DNA from: Clostridiales bacterium UBA735
Lineage (GTDB): Bacteria > Bacillota > Clostridia > Oscillospirales > Oscillospiraceae
Direction of reading: 5' to 3'
NCBI GenBank assembly: GCA_002298695.1
Contig: DBLB01000022.1
Location: 4,975 to 28,695, forward strand
Length of the DNA: 23,721 nt
Shown here: piece after piece, positions 22,478 to 23,721 of the stretch
How the letters are laid out: every line of letters begins with the position of its first letter
How positions within the stretch are numbered: position 1 is the stretch's first letter
Notes under the pieces: generated by a model
Told to the model about the DNA's origin: nothing
Seen by the model: only the letters and a program-made list of their open reading frames with translations
The model's database searches: none
Position numbers and translations under genes: made by a program

Positions 22478-22708
22478 GAAAAGGACAAGTACAGTCTGTT
22501 CTACTGCGTCAGAGAGCTGCCGGGCGGTGCGAGGCAGCGGCAGCCAGACCCGAATATCCCCTTGGAGCATCCCGCCGAACGCCGCAGGGTCAGTAAGCCG
22601 GGACGGGTTCTCCCGTTACAGAGGCAGAGTGTCCGCCCGTGCGGCGGGAATTCAGGTGGTACCGCGGTTTTTGATCGCCCTGAGCATCGCTCAGGGCGAT
22701 TTCGTTTT
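22478..22708 (+). promoter_or_regulatory. T-box leader (Ile specifier) controlling ileS
   Basis: Tertiary RNA switch that reads charging of tRNA-Ile. Stem I spans about 22478-22600, with the AGAGAG and GGTGCGAG-type conserved elements. The specifier codon is ATC at 22556-22558 in GAATATCCC, matching the downstream isoleucyl-tRNA synthetase. The T-box bulge AGGTGGTACCGCGG is at 22654-22667. The terminator is a 12-bp stem (22674-22685 with 22689-22700) followed by TTCGTTTT. Uncharged tRNA-Ile should stabilise the antiterminator and allow ileS expression. Confidence 0.93.
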
Positions 22709-22735
22709 ATAAAATATGTTCAAAGGAGAATTGAC

Positions 22736-23721
22736 ATGGAATACAAAAAGACGCTCAACATGAGCAAGTCCGGATTCCCGATGCGCGGCGGTCTGCCAAT
22801 GCGCGAGCCGGACATGCTGGCGCACTGGAATGAGCTGGATCTCTACAACGAGCTGCTCAAAAAGAACGAGGGCAAGCCCAGGTTTGCCCTGCATGACGGC
22901 CCTCCGTTCTCCAACGGCGCGCTCCACATGGGCCATGCGCTGAACAAGTGTCTCAAGGACTTCATGACCCGCTCTGCGGCGATGCGCGGCTATTATACGC
23001 CCTACATCCCCGGCTGGGACAATCACGGCATGCCCATCGAGTCCGCCATCATCAAGCAGAACAAGCTGAACCACAAGGCTATGCCGATTCCGGAATTCCG
23101 CTCCGCCTGCCACGATTTTGCACAGCATTACATCGACGTCCAGATGGAGGGCTTCAAGCGCCTCGGCGTCGTTGCAGACTGGGAGCACCCGTACAAGACT
23201 ATGGCCCCGAGCTTTGAGGGCGAGGAAGTCAAGGTCTTCGGCGCAATGTACAAAAAGGGCTACATCTATAAGGGCCTGAAGCCGGTCTACTGGTGCTACC
23301 ACGACGAGACGGCCCTGGCCGAGGCCGAGATCGAATATCAGGACGACCCCTGTACGACCGTCTATGTCAAGTTCGCCATGCATGACGACCTCGGCAAGCT
23401 GAGTCACCTCGACAAGAGCAAGCTGAACTTCGTCATCTGGACGACCACGATCTGGACGCTTCCCGGCAACCTCGCCATCGCCCTGCACCCCGACGAGAGC
23501 TACGCCGTCGTGAAAAATGACGACAACGGTGAGATGTATATCGTCGCCGAGGCGCTGGCCGAGAAGGTCATGAAGATCGGCGGCTTCGACAGCTATGAGA
23601 TCGTTGAGACGCACCCCGGCTCCTTCTTCGAGAACATGCTGGCCGACCATCCCTTCCTGCCCAAGACCTCCCGTCTGGTGCTGGCGGATTACGTCACCAT
23701 GGATTCCGGTACCGGCTGCGT
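22736..23721 (+). CDS. ileS: Isoleucyl-tRNA synthetase, 3'-truncated by the window edge
   Basis: Class I synthetase that charges tRNA-Ile. The window holds the first 328 codons with no stop; the full protein is usually 900-1050 residues. The opening FPMRGGLPMREPDMLAHW is the normal IleRS N-terminus. The catalytic HIGH-type motif is HMGH (64-67) in DGPPFSNGALHMGHALNK. PGWDNHGMPIE follows. The start of the CP1 editing domain includes VIWTTTIWTLPGN and VTMDSGTGCV at the edge. The Shine-Dalgarno is AAAGGAG, 8 bases before the ATG. The gene follows the Ile T-box terminator by 28 bases. Confidence 0.97.
   Translation, partial: MEYKKTLNMSKSGFPMRGGLPMREPDMLAHWNELDLYNELLKKNEGKPRFALHDGPPFSNGALHMGHALNKCLKDFMTRSAAMRGYYTPYIPGWDNHGMPIESAIIKQNKLNHKAMPIPEFRSACHDFAQHYIDVQMEGFKRLGVVADWEHPYKTMAPSFEGEEVKVFGAMYKKGYIYKGLKPVYWCYHDETALAEAEIEYQDDPCTTVYVKFAMHDDLGKLSHLDKSKLNFVIWTTTIWTLPGNLAIALHPDESYAVVKNDDNGEMYIVAEALAEKVMKIGGFDSYEIVETHPGSFFENMLADHPFLPKTSRLVLADYVTMDSGTGC

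Noticed and set aside
1..23721. Mobile elements, CRISPR arrays, tRNA or rRNA genes
   Set aside because: No transposase or integrase motifs, no regularly spaced repeats, and no cloverleaf or rRNA signature were seen. Composition looks even across the window.

Overview
The window reads as a chromosome segment of a GC-rich, low-mobility Gram-positive anaerobe of the class Clostridia, most likely an Oscillospiraceae-type gut bacterium. Reasons: strong purine-rich Shine-Dalgarno sites, SigA-type promoters, lipoprotein signal peptides, a spore-cortex deacetylase (PdaA type), a T-box leader before ileS, and an Rrf2 regulator next to a methionine ABC transporter. No transposase, phage gene, CRISPR array, tRNA or rRNA was seen. 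The taxon is inference from gene content.

Layout. (1) 3-2170, plus strand: the 3' part of an M29 aminopeptidase, a PdaA-like polysaccharide deacetylase and a 44-residue Cys-rich membrane microprotein. (2) 2192-3297, minus: mutY, divergent from (3) 3405-7549, plus: a tight cluster of HAD-IIA phosphatase, MFS transporter, stalk-domain lipoprotein and glycerophosphodiester phosphodiesterase. The two divergent promoters share an overlapping -35 element. (4) 11909-7606, minus: a sulfur-amino-acid unit, leader peptide-metQ-metN-metI-rrf2-tcdA, closed by a bidirectional terminator. (5) 12019-14251, plus: YkuE-like phosphoesterase, EamA transporter, small zinc-ribbon membrane protein. (6) 16114-14444, minus: a DUF2207 membrane protein. 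(7) 16352-21496, plus: nucleoside salvage and catabolism, tdk-deoC-deoD-deoB-cdd, then a BMP/PnrA-type nucleoside-binding lipoprotein from its own promoter. (8) 22307-21615, minus: a TetR regulator. (9) 22424 to the end, plus: an Ile T-box leader and the 5' part of ileS.

The most interesting part is unit 4. Its transcript starts at a consensus promoter and first encodes a 32-residue peptide with nine Met and four Cys. A terminator hairpin follows. The 3' end of the peptide's coding sequence can pair in two nested helices with that hairpin, which is the layout of a ribosome-controlled transcription attenuator for sulfur amino acids. The first structural gene, metQ, is circularly permuted: the segment that normally forms the second half of MetQ/NlpA proteins comes directly after the lipoprotein signal, and the normal first half is at the C-terminus. 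I know of no description of either feature, but I could not search.

The nucleoside unit is coherent. Imported nucleosides are deaminated (Cdd) or phosphorolysed (DeoD), the pentose 1-phosphate is isomerised (DeoB), deoxyribose 5-phosphate is cleaved (DeoC), and thymidine can be salvaged (Tdk).
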